DNA of 64,000 nucleotides, from contig OY754964.1 in the NCBI GenBank assembly GCA_963576475.1, forward strand, positions 47,876,861 to 47,940,860, read 5' to 3'. Below, one piece after another: positions 63,821 to 64,000 of the stretch. Each line of letters opens with the position of its first letter. The stretch's first letter is position 1. The translations under genes and the position numbers were made by a program. The stretch comes from Molanna angustata (Eukaryota > Arthropoda > Insecta > Trichoptera > Molannidae). The notes under the pieces were generated by a model. It worked only from the letters and a program-made list of their open reading frames with translations, was not told the origin of the DNA and ran no database searches.

Positions 63821-64000
63821 TCAACGGATTCAAATTGAACAGTGCATTTTTTTTGTTATTTTTTAACGTTCATTTACTTAAATTTTGATTTTAAAACGAA
63901 TGTAGATATTCGATGAAATTCCATTTTAGCACAAGATTTTTATTAAAATGAAAACAGATCATTTTATATTAATATCTAAATGAAAAATGCCTAATGAAAG

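Overview
The window is AT-rich nuclear DNA from an animal, almost certainly an insect. It holds one recognisable cellular protein gene, a lin-28 orthologue with an insect-type first zinc knuckle, and one functional-looking RNA gene, an initiator tRNA-Met. Most of the rest is transposon-derived. The frequent taggtacc/ggtaggtacc words, the LINE ends reading catacataccatcac... and the tRNA-derived SINEs would suit a lepidopteran, but the sequence alone does not prove the order.

Layout. Positions 1-11,200 are intergenic: tRNA-iMet at 4,079-4,150, several MITEs, SINE and LINE remnants and two copies of a 1-kb repeat (repeat A). Positions 11,290-12,955 are richer in CpG, hold four CACGTG E-boxes, and are the best candidate for the lin-28 promoter. 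The lin-28 coding sequence can be assembled from five exons (12,956-12,983; 42,402-42,508; 44,071-44,243; 45,728-45,848; 48,833-48,949). They give about 181 residues: a short N-terminus, a cold-shock domain, a basic linker, two CCHC-type zinc knuckles and a Gln/Ser-rich tail. The 28-bp first coding exon is my inference: its phase fits exactly and an in-frame stop lies just upstream. It implies a first intron of 29.4 kb.

That intron is a transposon store. It holds a nearly complete antisense CR1/Jockey-superfamily LINE with an uninterrupted 950-codon frame (32.7-36.5 kb), an R-type LINE carrying a doubly truncated CR1 segment (17.0-19.35 kb), an R1-like LINE wreck (14.9-16.3 kb), SINEs, MITEs and minisatellites. 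The smaller lin-28 introns also carry insertions, including a 1,258-bp inverted-repeat element with internal 160-bp tandem palindromes. Downstream (49-64 kb) there are long AT-rich stretches with two 8-mer let-7 seed matches, then further LINEs, MITEs and repeat A copies.

Names used below. R-LINE: non-LTR element whose C-terminus carries GHxxRM and GRPxxxW motifs. SINE-1: tRNA-Thr-like SINE. SINE-2: a second tRNA-derived SINE with a TTGGAAGAAATTGC tail. Repeat A: 1-kb repeat with CAACTGTCGAT-type ends. Repeat B: the repeat that hosts one A copy. Repeat C: fragment containing AACCAGCGACAGGTGT. Repeat D: fragment ending with the same tail as SINE-2. No CRISPR array, operon or prokaryotic feature is present. 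All coordinates were worked out by eye; repeat boundaries are good to a few tens of bases unless terminal repeats or target duplications define them.
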